Part shown: positions 6,874 to 14,820 of the stretch, one piece after another | Layout of the letters: the number at the start of each line of letters is the position of its first letter | How positions within the stretch are numbered: the first letter of the stretch is position 1 | Assembly (NCBI GenBank): GCA_027081375.1 | Contig: JALWKR010000130.1 | Location: forward strand, 1-17,393 | Direction of reading: 5' to 3' | DNA: 17,393 bases | From: Persephonella sp. | GTDB lineage: Bacteria > Aquificota > Aquificia > Aquificales > Hydrogenothermaceae | The notes under the pieces: model-generated | What the model was told of the DNA's origin: nothing | What the model saw: only the letters and a program-made list of their open reading frames with translations | Databases searched by the model: none | Program-made: the position numbers and the translations under genes

Positions 6874-7995
6874 ATGGCTATAAAACTTAAAAATGTTATA
6901 GAAACAGTAGCAAAGGAAAAGAATGTTCCTGAAGAAGTTATAGAGAAGGCTTTAATAGAAGGTATCCGTGCTGCTGTAAAGAAGGAGTTTGGATACAAAG
7001 ATAATGTTAGAGTAGTTTTTGATAAAGAAAATGATGAACTAAAAGTGTTTTTAAGAAAGAAGGTTACTCCTTTTGTAGAAAATCCAAAGAGAGATATTTC
7101 TTTAGAGGAAGCTAAAAAGTATGACCCTAATGCAGAAGTAGGGAAGTATGTTGAAATACCTCTATCTTTAGAGGATTTAGGAAGAATTGCCTTAACAGCT
7201 GCTAAAGAAGCTATACAGAACAAAGTTTCAAGAGTTGAGAAAAATATTCTTTATAAAGAATTCAAAGAGCTTGAAGGAAAAGTTGTTACAGGAACAGTTA
7301 GAAGATTTGAAGGAAATGATATCATTGTTGATTTAGGTAGAGTAGAGGCTATTCTTCCTGAAGAAGAGCAGATAAAGAAAGAAAAGTACAAAATAGGAGA
7401 TAGAATAAGAGCTTTAATTCTTAAAGTTATAAAAGATGGAACATACCAGATATATGAGAAAGGAAAAGTAAAAAGAGTTCTAAGAGCATCAGAAGACCAG
7501 CCTTTAGTTATACTTTCTAGAACGCATCCAAACTTTTTAAAGAAACTTATTGAGATTGAAGTTCCTGAGATACAGGAAGGGGAGATAGAGATAAAAGCTG
7601 TAGCTAGAGAGCCAGGGGAAAGAGCAAAAGTAGCAGTTTATGCAAAAGATAAGAATATAGACCCTGTAGGTGTTGTTGTAGGATTAAAAGGAAGCAGAAT
7701 TCAGACTGTATCAGAGGAGCTTTCAGGAGAAAAAATAGATGTTATAGAGTGGCATCCTGACCCAGCTAAATTTATACTTAGAGCCTTAGCTCCTGCTAAA
7801 CCAAAAAAATGGAGGCTTCTTGAAGACGAAAAAAGAATAGAAGTCGCTGTTCCAAAAGAAGAACTTTCTTTAGCTATAGGTAAAGGTGGAATAAATGCAA
7901 AACTAGCTCATAAACTAACAGGATGGCATATAGATATTTTAAGTGAGGAAGATTTTGAAAGAGTTCAACAGCTACCAAGAAAAAAAGGTTCATAA
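6874..7995 (+). CDS. nusA: Transcription termination/antitermination factor NusA
   Basis: 373 residues: N-terminal RNA polymerase-binding domain (about 1-125), S1 domain (about 135-217), KH1 (about 230-300, G-L-K-G at 270-273) and KH2 (about 305-365, G-K-G-G at 336-339). It lacks the C-terminal acidic repeats of E. coli NusA, as most bacterial NusA proteins do. It binds elongating RNA polymerase and nascent RNA, modulating pausing, termination and rRNA antitermination. A GAGGTG site precedes the ATG by five bases; the gap to rimP is 13 bases. Oddity: the S1 domain carries about 20 extra residues near 188-207 (Y-Q-I-Y-E-K-G-K-V-K-R region) before the S-R-T-H-P-x-F segment, compared with the E. 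coli protein recalled from memory. Its 3' end is overlapped by the likely ylxR start. Confidence 0.97.
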   Translation: MAIKLKNVIETVAKEKNVPEEVIEKALIEGIRAAVKKEFGYKDNVRVVFDKENDELKVFLRKKVTPFVENPKRDISLEEAKKYDPNAEVGKYVEIPLSLEDLGRIALTAAKEAIQNKVSRVEKNILYKEFKELEGKVVTGTVRRFEGNDIIVDLGRVEAILPEEEQIKKEKYKIGDRIRALILKVIKDGTYQIYEKGKVKRVLRASEDQPLVILSRTHPNFLKKLIEIEVPEIQEGEIEIKAVAREPGERAKVAVYAKDKNIDPVGVVVGLKGSRIQTVSEELSGEKIDVIEWHPDPAKFILRALAPAKPKKWRLLEDEKRIEVAVPKEELSLAIGKGGINAKLAHKLTGWHIDILSEEDFERVQQLPRKKGS

Positions 7996-8151
7996 GCCTA
8001 TAAGAACCTGTATTTTCTGTAAAAAAAAACTGAAAAAGAAAATCTTCTAAGATTTGTCAAAACTTCAAAAGAGTTTGACCCTCTCCAGAAAAAAGGAAGG
8101 AGAGGGTTCTACATCTGCCTAGATTGTATTGGAGAAAAGAAAGCTAGGAAA
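7955..8151 (+). pseudogene. ylxR: YlxR (DUF448) domain, frame broken at an A9 run; reads into the L7Ae-like module if the frame is restored
   Basis: Two frames together encode one YlxR domain. Upstream of 8021 the frame reads K-P-I-R-T-C-I-F-C, the family N-terminal motif. Downstream of 8029 another frame reads T-E-K-E-N-L-L-R-F-V, then G-R-R-G-F-Y-I-C-L-D-C. The first frame ends at TAA 8048-8050; the second is closed upstream by TAA 8020-8022. The join lies in nine consecutive A residues. One extra A, or a -1 shift on A-AAA-AAA (8023-8029), gives C-K-K-K-T-E-K-E-N-L-L-R with the spacing I expect for the family. No ATG or GTG is in frame; TTG 7955, six bases after GAGG (7945-7948) inside nusA, is the best start. 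With the frame restored the product is 182 residues ending at 8502. YlxR proteins bind RNA or RNase P and are usually encoded next to nusA. Type 'pseudogene' marks the broken frame only; the gene may be functional. Confidence 0.75.
8021..8029 (+). other. A9 homopolymer, candidate slippage/frameshift site in ylxR
   Basis: Nine consecutive A residues span codons AAA-AAA-AAA in the upstream ylxR frame. The heptamer A-AAA-AAA (8023-8029) is correctly phased for a -1 ribosomal shift, and an A9 run is long enough for RNA polymerase slippage. Either event gives the same fused protein. A homopolymer sequencing error or a true mutation would look identical. Confidence 0.6.
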
Positions 8152-8502
8152 ATGGGAATAGATAAGGAAAAGATAAAAGCTTCTTTAAAAAAGCAGATTA
8201 TAAACCTGATACAGCTTGGATGGAGAAGCAGGCAGATAACAATAGGATTTGATGATACTATTGCCCAGATAAGAAAGGGAAAAAAAGGGTATTTAATACT
8301 AGCTGAAGATATAGCAGAAAGAACAAAAAGGAATATTTTAAGAGAACATAAAGGTGAATATTTTCAATTATTTACGAAATTAGAGCTTGGTAGTTTTATT
8401 GGAAGAGGAGAAGTTGGGATTATATTTGTCCCAGAAACTAAATTTGGGTTAAAATTAAAGAATTTACTCAAGCAATATTTAGAGCTTGATACCAGGAGGT
8501 AA
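8152..8502 (+). CDS. Ribosomal protein L7Ae-like module (YlxQ-like), probably the C-terminal half of a YlxR-L7Ae fusion
   Basis: 116 residues from ATG 8152 matching the L7Ae/L30e/S12e fold: I-I-N-L-I-Q-L-G at the first helix, I-R-K-G-K-K-G-Y-L-I-L-A-E-D-I-A with the K-turn-binding segment, and F-I-G-R-G-E-V-G-I-I-F-V near the end. Family members bind kink-turn RNA. The frame is continuous with the downstream part of ylxR, through K-K-A-R-K-M-G-I, so ATG 8152 is probably an internal Met rather than a start; no Shine-Dalgarno sequence precedes it. It therefore looks like the second domain of a YlxR-L7Ae fusion, an arrangement known in other bacteria. The stop (8500-8502) abuts the infB Shine-Dalgarno site, so translation of the two is probably coupled. 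Confidence 0.8.
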   Translation: MGIDKEKIKASLKKQIINLIQLGWRSRQITIGFDDTIAQIRKGKKGYLILAEDIAERTKRNILREHKGEYFQLFTKLELGSFIGRGEVGIIFVPETKFGLKLKNLLKQYLELDTRR

Positions 8503-8508
8503 CAATAG

Positions 8509-11232
8509 TTGCAAAAGACAAAAATATCAGATTTAGCCAAAGAATTTGGCTTAACTTGGAAAGAATTGGCAGAGGAGATCAAAAATTTAACAGGGAAAAC
8601 TGTTAGATCTCCTTCTACTAAAATAGATGAAGATGTTGTAAATCTTTTAAGAGATTTTTTACAACCTTCAGAAGAACCTGTAGAAGAACCAAAACCTCAA
8701 GAAGAAGTTAAGGAAGAAAAGAAAGAAGAAAAGAGAAAGTACAGACTGTTTGAACTATCCCACGAGCTTAATATACCTTACGAAGAACTTGTTAACGCTT
8801 TAAAGGTGGTTGGTTTTAATGAAGAGATAACAAACTTTACAGAGATAGATGAAGACACTTTAGAAAAAGCAAAACAGTACATAGAAGAAAAGAGAAAAAG
8901 AGAAGAAGAAGAGAGAAAAGTAAAAGAGAAAAGAGCAAAGTTAAAAGAACTTTTAAAAGAAAAAGAAGAAGAGGAAAGAAGAAAGAGAGAAGAAGAGCTA
9001 AAGAAAAAACTAGAAGAGCAGAAAAAGGCTGTTGAAGAGAAAGCTAAAGTTGAAGCTAAGGAAAAAGTAGAAAAGGAACCTGAGAAAGAGATAAAAGAAG
9101 AAAAAGTTGAAAAAGTTGTAGAGAAAAGAGAAGAAATTGAAGAGAGAAAACCAAAAGAAAAAACTGAAAAAGTAAAGAAAGAGTTTAAAGAAAAGAAAAA
9201 AGAGTTTAAAAAAGAGAAATTCAAGAAAGAAAAACCTAAGTTTGAAAGAAAAGAGGAAGTTACGGAGCAAAAAAGAGAAGAAAAAGTAGAAGTAGCCGAA
9301 ACTAGAGAAAAGAGAGACTACAGGGAGTCTAAGGAAGAAAAAGCAGAATTAGAAGCCCTTAAGAAATTAATGGGACCTCAACCTAAGAAAAAGAAAAAGA
9401 AGAAAAAGAAGAAGGAAGAAGCAAAAGCTGCAACTTCAGAGGCTCAACAGGAAGAAGAGTTAAAGATTGCTATAATTCCAGAAGTAATAACAGTAAGAGA
9501 GTTAGCAGATATATTAGGACTGCCAGTAAACCAAATAATGGCAGATCTACTTAAAAAAGGCATCCTTGCTACTGTTAATCAGACTATAGACCCAGAAGTG
9601 GCTCTACAAATAGCTGAAGAACACGGCTTCTTAGCTGAAATTCAGAAGGAAGGTGAAGAAGTTTCCATAATAGAAGAGCTTCCAGAAGAAGAAAAGAAAA
9701 AACTTCTTGGAGAAGAAGAGGAAGAAGGAGAGTTAGTAGAAAGACCTCCAGTTGTTACTGTAATGGGACATGTTGACCACGGAAAAACGACTCTCCTTGA
9801 TACAATTAGAAAAACAGATGTTGCTGCAAGAGAAAAAGGTGGAATTACCCAGCATATTGGTGCATATAAAATACAACTTCCAAATGGAAAAGAGATAACA
9901 TTCCTTGATACTCCAGGACACGAAGCGTTTACAACATTAAGAGCTAGAGGTTCTAAAGTAGCAGATATAGCTGTTTTAGTAGTCGCTGCTGATGATGGAG
10001 TAAAACCACAGACTATTGAAGCTATTAACCACGCTAAAAACGCAGGAGTACCTATTATTGTTGCAATTAACAAGATAGATAAACCAGGAGCAGACCCAGA
10101 AAGAGTAAAAAGAGAACTGTCTCAGTACGGCCTTATTCCTGAAGAGTGGGGTGGTGATACTATAATGGTTCCTGTTTCTGCAAAAACAGGACAGAACATT
10201 GAAGAGCTTTTAGAAAATATACTTCTTGTAGCTGAAATTCTTGAGCTTAAAGCAAATCCTAATAAACCTGCAGTGGGAACAGTTATAGAATCTAAGCTAG
10301 ACCCTAAAAGAGGACCTGTTGCAACAGTTCTTATAGAAAATGGAACTCTGCATGTTGGAGACTACTTTGTTGCAGGTTATACATGGGGTAAAGTCAGGGC
10401 TATGCTTGATGAAAGAGGAAATCAGTTAAAAGAGGCAGGTCCAGGAACTCCTGTGGAAGTTTTAGGATTTAACGAAGTTCCAAATGCAGGAGATAAGTTT
10501 ATTGTTAAAAAATCAGAAAGAGAAGCAAGACAGCTTGCAGAACTTAGAAAGCAGAAAAGAGAAGAGGAACTTCTTGCAAAAAGAACTAGAATGCACCTTG
10601 AAAACCTTGCAGGAGCCAAAGAAGTCAATATTATCCTAAAAGCTGATGTTCAAGGTTCCTTAGAGGCATTAATAAAAGCTATAGAAGAACTTTCTGAAAA
10701 ATTTGAGGACGTTAAAATAAACATTATTCACAGCGGTATTGGAGCTATTACTGAAAGTGATGTTATGCTTGCAGCTGCTTCTAATGCAATTATCATCGGA
10801 TTTAATGTTAGACCTGATGCTGCAGCTAGAAAGGCAGCTGAAGAAGAAAATGTTGATATTAAGATATACGGAATTATTTACGATGTTTTAGACGATTTAG
10901 AAAAAGCTCTTAAAGGTATGCTTGAACCTGTTGAAAGAGAAGTTCTCCTTGGAACATGTGAAGTTAAACAGATATTCAGGGTTAAAGGGGTTGGAACTGT
11001 TGCAGGATGTATTGTTACAGATGGAGTTATAAGAAGAAATGCAAAAGCAAGATTGGTAAGAGATGGAGTTGTTATATATGATGGAGAGATTAATTCTCTA
11101 AAGAGATTTAAAGAAGATGTTAAAGAAGTTGCAAAAGGTTATGAATGTGGTTTAACTCTTAAGGACTTTAACGATATTAAACCAGGAGATATTATAGAAG
11201 CGTATGAAATAGTTGCAGAAAAACAGCAGTAA
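8509..11232 (+). CDS. infB: Translation initiation factor IF-2
   Basis: 907 residues. The GTPase motifs are complete: G-H-V-D-H-G-K-T (420-427), D-T-P-G-H (467-471), N-K-I-D (521-524) and S-A-K (from 557); domains II, III and C2 follow to the C-terminus. It delivers fMet-tRNA to the 30S subunit and promotes subunit joining. Upstream of the G domain there appear to be three IF2_N-like modules (about 4-50, 78-125 and 325-375). The second and third are separated by a highly charged Lys/Glu region (about 125-310) that includes ten consecutive lysines at 293-302. The start is TTG 8509, nine bases after AGGAGG (8494-8499), whose end touches the stop of the L7Ae-like module. It is the last gene of the cluster; neither rbfA, truB nor rpsO follows within the window. 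Confidence 0.97.
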   Translation: MQKTKISDLAKEFGLTWKELAEEIKNLTGKTVRSPSTKIDEDVVNLLRDFLQPSEEPVEEPKPQEEVKEEKKEEKRKYRLFELSHELNIPYEELVNALKVVGFNEEITNFTEIDEDTLEKAKQYIEEKRKREEEERKVKEKRAKLKELLKEKEEEERRKREEELKKKLEEQKKAVEEKAKVEAKEKVEKEPEKEIKEEKVEKVVEKREEIEERKPKEKTEKVKKEFKEKKKEFKKEKFKKEKPKFERKEEVTEQKREEKVEVAETREKRDYRESKEEKAELEALKKLMGPQPKKKKKKKKKKEEAKAATSEAQQEEELKIAIIPEVITVRELADILGLPVNQIMADLLKKGILATVNQTIDPEVALQIAEEHGFLAEIQKEGEEVSIIEELPEEEKKKLLGEEEEEGELVERPPVVTVMGHVDHGKTTLLDTIRKTDVAAREKGGITQHIGAYKIQLPNGKEITFLDTPGHEAFTTLRARGSKVADIAVLVVAADDGVKPQTIEAINHAKNAGVPIIVAINKIDKPGADPERVKRELSQYGLIPEEWGGDTIMVPVSAKTGQNIEELLENILLVAEILELKANPNKPAVGTVIESKLDPKRGPVATVLIENGTLHVGDYFVAGYTWGKVRAMLDERGNQLKEAGPGTPVEVLGFNEVPNAGDKFIVKKSEREARQLAELRKQKREEELLAKRTRMHLENLAGAKEVNIILKADVQGSLEALIKAIEELSEKFEDVKINIIHSGIGAITESDVMLAAASNAIIIGFNVRPDAAARKAAEEENVDIKIYGIIYDVLDDLEKALKGMLEPVEREVLLGTCEVKQIFRVKGVGTVAGCIVTDGVIRRNAKARLVRDGVVIYDGEINSLKRFKEDVKEVAKGYECGLTLKDFNDIKPGDIIEAYEIVAEKQQ

Positions 11233-11258
11233 AATAGATTTTTAACAAAAACCAAAGG

Positions 11259-11285
11259 AGCGGGGAAATATCCCCGCTTTTTTTT
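11259..11285 (+). terminator. Strong intrinsic terminator after infB
   Basis: AGCGGGGA (11259-11266), loop AATA, TCCCCGCT (11271-11278), then eight T residues (11278-11285). This GC-rich 8-bp stem in an AT-rich region is a classical Rho-independent terminator. It ends only 12 bases before the queE ATG, so it might also attenuate queE. Confidence 0.95.
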
Positions 11286-11297
11286 ATTTATGGAAGG

Positions 11298-11945
11298 ATG
11301 GTGAAAGACAATATAAAAATTAAAGTTGTTGAAATATTTAGAACAGTTGAAGGTGAAGGTAGCTGGGTTGGTTTACCTGTCTCATTTATTCGCCTTGAAG
11401 GATGTAATCTCCGTTGTCCATGGTGTGATACTCCTTATTCTTATGATGGAAAAACGTTTAAAGAATACTCATTAAAAGAACTTTTTGAAAAAATAGAAGG
11501 CTTTGGTCTTAAAAGATTATGTATAACAGGTGGAGAACCATTTCTTACAAAGGAACTTCCTGATTTAATAAAAATCTTTTTAGATAGTGGTTATAAAGTT
11601 TTAGTGGAAACAAATGGAACATTATGGAATGAAGGTATCAAGTCTATATACAATGAGAATCTTTTTATTGTCTGCTCTCCAAAACCTCCATCTTATTATA
11701 TTCATCCAGATTTAATTGAGTATATTTCAGAGCTAAAATTTGTGATTGATGAATACATAAAATTAGAAAACATATATAGGCCTGAGATTTTGGAAAAAGT
11801 AAAAAACAAAACTGTTATTCTTCAACCAGAAAGTAATCTTAAAGATAGAGTAAAGAAAGCTCTTATTCTTCAGGATGAACTTCTAAAAAAAGGTGTAGAA
11901 AGTAGAATTATTCCTCAGTGCCATAAAGTTTTAGGACTTCCTTAA
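11298..11945 (+). CDS. queE: 7-carboxy-7-deazaguanine synthase
   Basis: 215 residues of the QueE radical SAM family, which converts 6-carboxy-tetrahydropterin to 7-carboxy-7-deazaguanine in the queuosine/preQ1 pathway. Features: I-F-R-T-V-E-G-E-G-x-W-V-G near the N-terminus (the family's Q/E-G-E-G segment), cluster motif C36-N-L-R-C40-P-W-C43-D-T-P-Y, and T-G-G-E-P at 77-81. The fit to the family is strong. The start is uncertain: GGAAGG (11292-11297) directly touches ATG 11298, and GTG 11301 is only three bases away, so ribosome-site spacing is poor for both. No queC, queD or queF lies in the window. The gene begins just after the infB terminator, with no obvious promoter between, so it may depend on read-through or on a promoter inside the infB end. 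Confidence 0.93.
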   Translation: MVKDNIKIKVVEIFRTVEGEGSWVGLPVSFIRLEGCNLRCPWCDTPYSYDGKTFKEYSLKELFEKIEGFGLKRLCITGGEPFLTKELPDLIKIFLDSGYKVLVETNGTLWNEGIKSIYNENLFIVCSPKPPSYYIHPDLIEYISELKFVIDEYIKLENIYRPEILEKVKNKTVILQPESNLKDRVKKALILQDELLKKGVESRIIPQCHKVLGLP

Positions 11946-12013
11946 GCTGATAGACTAAGACTATTATTTGCTTTAAGATATTTTCAGTATAACTAAAATA
12001 CAAAAGGTGCAAA

Positions 12014-12937
12014 ATGGAGCTTTTTCAGGCTATTTCCCTTGCAGTAAAGGATTTAGGAAGATGGGACATAAAAGTTCTTTCTATAATTAACGGAATTATC
12101 TGGCTAATTATCTGGATTGGAATAGGGTATTTTTCTTGGGATTACATATTTTCATTTACAATGCATCTTTTAAATCTTATTCCTTTTTCGTTTATAAAGT
12201 TTAGTGGTGGTTATATTATATATACCCTTTTAGGAATTCAGGCTGTTTTAATTACAATTGGGATTTTATTTGCCCTGTTAAATGAACCTATAGAAAAAGC
12301 TCTTGAAAAAACCCATTTTCATTATCTTGGAGTTACTGTAGGAGCTATTGTTGTTCTTTTTTGGGGATTTATTTTTTTCTTTTTTAAAGACCAGATACTT
12401 GGATACATTTACCATATACTAAAATTTTTACCTTTTAAAACTGTTGAGGAGCTAATTGCTGCTTTTCTAACTGTTCTTTATCTTTACCTTTTATATACAG
12501 CCTCTCTATTCTTTTCTTTTTTATTTATTATAATCCCAAAAATAAAACATTTAGCAAAGCAGGAGTATCCAGATATAGAGATAGGACATATAAACTACGC
12601 AAAACTTATTTTTATTCTTTTAAGGGACTTTATTATTTTCTTTGTTCTTGCTGTTGTTTTATATCCTGTTATGCTTGTTCCTGTTTTAAACTTTTTAACT
12701 TTACTTCTTTTATTTGTTATCTCTATAAAAGAAAGTTACCATTACCTTATCAAATCTATGTTTCATGAAAATTTTTCTCAGATTGAACTGTGGATAGTAT
12801 CTTTAATATCTGCACTACTAAACTTTCTACCTGTAATAAATATTTTTTCTCCAGCTTTTGAGGTATTAACCCTTTACCATCAGGCATTAGAGAAGAAAAA
12901 AGAAAAGTTAGCTTCTAATATTTCTAATAATGTTTAA
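12014..12937 (+). CDS. Polytopic membrane protein, possibly EI24/CysZ-like
   Basis: A 307-residue, strongly hydrophobic protein with about six or seven predicted membrane helices (roughly 21-42, 66-89, 104-124, 147-174, 198-218, 220-237, 258-285) and a basic, Lys-rich cytoplasmic tail. I do not recognise a definite family. The C-terminal half (L-Y-P-V-M-L-V-P-V-L-N-F-L, then F-L-P-V-I-N-I-F-S-P-A-F-E-V) has the Pro-punctuated pattern seen in EI24/CysZ-type proteins, but this is weak evidence. AAGGTG sits four bases before the ATG. Upstream of it (11946-12003) there is a poor promoter-like TATAAC at 11988-11993. Its 3' end overlaps the convergent deoC by 30 bases. No function is assigned. Confidence 0.8.
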   Translation: MELFQAISLAVKDLGRWDIKVLSIINGIIWLIIWIGIGYFSWDYIFSFTMHLLNLIPFSFIKFSGGYIIYTLLGIQAVLITIGILFALLNEPIEKALEKTHFHYLGVTVGAIVVLFWGFIFFFFKDQILGYIYHILKFLPFKTVEELIAAFLTVLYLYLLYTASLFFSFLFIIIPKIKHLAKQEYPDIEIGHINYAKLIFILLRDFIIFFVLAVVLYPVMLVPVLNFLTLLLLFVISIKESYHYLIKSMFHENFSQIELWIVSLISALLNFLPVINIFSPAFEVLTLYHQALEKKKEKLASNISNNV

Positions 12938-13570
12938 ACCGTGGCTGGTGCCTATTCTGTCTGCACCAGCTTTTATCATAGCTAAGGCAGTTTTATAATC
13001 CCTTATTCCTCCAGATGCTTTAACTTTTAATTGTTCTCCAGCTAAGCTTTTAAACAGTTTTACATCTTCTACTGTGGCTCCTTTTGGAGCAAATCCTGTT
13101 GATGTTTTTATAAATTCAGCTCCGCTGTTTTTAACTATTTTTACTGCAATTACTTTTTCATCATGATTTAAATATGCTGTTTCTACGATTATTTTGTGGG
13201 TACATTTTTCAGTATACTGCACTATTGTTTTTAACTCACTTTCTACATATGAATAATCTTTTGATTTAAAAGCTGAAATATTCCAAACAATATCAAGCTC
13301 ATCTGCTCCATCTTGGCAAGCTAATGTAGCTTCAAGAAGCTTTGTTTTTAATAGATTAGCTCCTAGAGGAAATCCAATAACAGAGGAAACTTTTATAGAT
13401 GTATCTTTAAGTAAACTTTTCGCAAAGGAAACATAAAAGGGATTTACACAAACTCCATAAAATCCATATTCAATAGCTTCTTTGCATAACTTTTCAATAT
13501 CTTTAAATGTTGCATAAGGTTTAAGATTTGTATGGTCTATATATTTAGCTATGTTCAAGGACAAATGCAT
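12908..13570 (-). CDS. deoC: Deoxyribose-phosphate aldolase
   Basis: 220 residues from ATG 13570. This class I aldolase interconverts 2-deoxyribose-5-phosphate with acetaldehyde plus glyceraldehyde-3-phosphate. The catalytic set is visible: D93 in D-E-L-D-I-V-W-N, Schiff-base K155 in F-I-K-T-S-T-G-F, and K184 in V-K-A-S-G-G-I-R. The family N-terminus Y-I-D-H-T-N-L-K-P appears ten residues in. The frame is open upstream to 13624, but those 18 residues lie within prmA and do not look like DeoC; AGAGGA nine bases before 13570 supports the shorter start. The start overlaps the end of prmA by 26 bases, and the 3' end overlaps the opposite-strand membrane gene by 30 bases. It is the last gene of the dnaJ operon. 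Confidence 0.93.
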   Translation of the reverse strand: MHLSLNIAKYIDHTNLKPYATFKDIEKLCKEAIEYGFYGVCVNPFYVSFAKSLLKDTSIKVSSVIGFPLGANLLKTKLLEATLACQDGADELDIVWNISAFKSKDYSYVESELKTIVQYTEKCTHKIIVETAYLNHDEKVIAVKIVKNSGAEFIKTSTGFAPKGATVEDVKLFKSLAGEQLKVKASGGIRDYKTALAMIKAGADRIGTSHGLNIIRNIRS

Positions 13571-14384
13571 ACCATAAGTCCTCTGGTTTTTCAGGGGATT
13601 CAGGTTTTGACTTTTCTTCAACAATTTTTAAATTAAAAGAATTTGCCAGCTCTATAAACTCTTCTTTTTCTTTATTTTTAAATATTCCTGAAACAATTAG
13701 ATACTTCTCAAAATTAGAAGGTATATACTTAAAATACTTTCTAAATATCTCAATCTGAAGATTTGCAAGAATTATATCAAATAATCCTTCTATATCCTCT
13801 ATAGACTTTTCCTCGCATTCTATATTGACCTGATTTTCCCATGCATTTATTTTACACTCTTCAACTGCCTTATCATGTATGTCTATAGCTTTAACCTTTG
13901 AAGCTCCTAATTTAGCAGAAGCTATGGCTAAAATTCCTGTACCTGTTCCTATATCAAGGATAGAATAGTTTTCTTTCACATATTTAGGAAGTAAAGACAA
14001 AACAAGCTGAGTTGTAGCGTGTAATCCTGTTCCAAAAGCCTGTGCAATTTTAAGTTTTATAGGAATAAGCTTATCTTCTGTATAAATTTCCCATTCAGGA
14101 ATAATAATAAATGGAGGCAATTCAATAGGTTTAAAGTTTTCCTTCCATTTTTCTTCCCAATTTTCTTCCTGAATATCTTCTTCTAACACAAGTTTTCCAT
14201 TTCCTAAATCTTCAAATATCTCATTAACAGCAGATTTTAGAGAACTTACTTCATTATCCTCTGCATATATAGCAAAAACTGTATATTCTTCATCTCTATT
14301 AACAATCTCAACTCCATAACCATTAAGCTCCACAACAAACAGCTCAAAGAGGTCTGTTGGAATTTGATATATAAGTTTTTTCAT
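13545..14384 (-). CDS. prmA: Ribosomal protein L11 methyltransferase
   Basis: 279 residues. It is an S-adenosylmethionine-dependent methyltransferase that modifies ribosomal protein L11. Diagnostic motifs are F-G-T-G-L-H-A-T-T (117-125), linking the substrate-recognition and catalytic domains, D-I-G-T-G-T-G (144-150) binding SAM, and A-N-L-Q around N208 in place of the N-P-P-Y-type motif. The N-terminal substrate-binding domain (about 1-80) is short but present, with E-E-N-W-E-E-K-W-K preceding the catalytic part as in the family. The start overlaps the stop of the upstream 142-residue gene by four bases (ATGA), and deoC begins inside its last codons, so translation along the block is likely coupled. 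Confidence 0.94.
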   Translation of the reverse strand: MKKLIYQIPTDLFELFVVELNGYGVEIVNRDEEYTVFAIYAEDNEVSSLKSAVNEIFEDLGNGKLVLEEDIQEENWEEKWKENFKPIELPPFIIIPEWEIYTEDKLIPIKLKIAQAFGTGLHATTQLVLSLLPKYVKENYSILDIGTGTGILAIASAKLGASKVKAIDIHDKAVEECKINAWENQVNIECEEKSIEDIEGLFDIILANLQIEIFRKYFKYIPSNFEKYLIVSGIFKNKEKEEFIELANSFNLKIVEEKSKPESPEKPEDLWYAFVLEHS

Positions 14385-14809
14385 TTTTCCACTCTTTTTA
14401 TTTCAAAAATAAGATTTCCGTATAGGTCAAAGAAAAATCTTATTTTCAATGGAATATTATTAACAATTTTCTGAAGTTCGATAAAGTCTTTAACATCAAC
14501 TTTTCCGTTACTTTTTACTTTTATTTTTCTGTAATGAACAGCTTCATCAGTTTTAAGAGAATAGGTTATTTTCAAATGAATACCGTCTGAATATTCAAGC
14601 TTTTCTATTTTATCAAGATCAGGAAGAGGAGCTGCTTCTATCTTTTCAAGCCAGTCTTCATATAAATCAGGTTGCTCCACTGCTATTTTTAGATAATCCT
14701 CTATCTCATTTATATCTATTTCTGAGAGCTCCTCTTCCAGAATAGCTTTTATATATGAGAGAAACTCTTTAAAACTCTCTTCAACTTCCTTCCGCAGACT
14801 CTCTTCCAA
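14381..14809 (-). CDS. Uncharacterised acidic protein between hspR and prmA
   Basis: 142 residues starting at TTG 14809, eight bases after GAGG. I do not recognise a family. The N-terminal half is an acidic, probably helical segment (many Glu/Lys with Leu/Ile spacing, residues about 1-60) leading to A-A-P-L-P-D-L-D. The second half alternates as beta strands (L-K-I-T-Y-S-L-K, Y-R-K-I-K-V, K-I-R-F-F-F-D-L-Y-G, L-I-F-E-I-K-R). No cysteines, signal peptide or membrane segment are seen. Tight packing with hspR (11-base gap) and prmA (4-base overlap) shows it is a real operon member. A role linked to chaperone or ribosomal-protein modification would be only a guess from context. Confidence 0.8.
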   Translation of the reverse strand: MEESLRKEVEESFKEFLSYIKAILEEELSEIDINEIEDYLKIAVEQPDLYEDWLEKIEAAPLPDLDKIEKLEYSDGIHLKITYSLKTDEAVHYRKIKVKSNGKVDVKDFIELQKIVNNIPLKIRFFFDLYGNLIFEIKRVEK

Positions 14810-14820
14810 GATAAAATCCT

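Noticed and set aside
8778..9270. Long antisense frames rich in Ser, Phe and Leu opposite infB
   Set aside because: They are reverse-strand images of Lys/Glu codon runs (AAA, AAG, GAA), with no ribosome site and no domain-like sequence.
13571..13624. Upstream extension of deoC by 18 codons
   Set aside because: The extension lies within prmA coding sequence, has no DeoC-like residues, and the Shine-Dalgarno site supports 13570.
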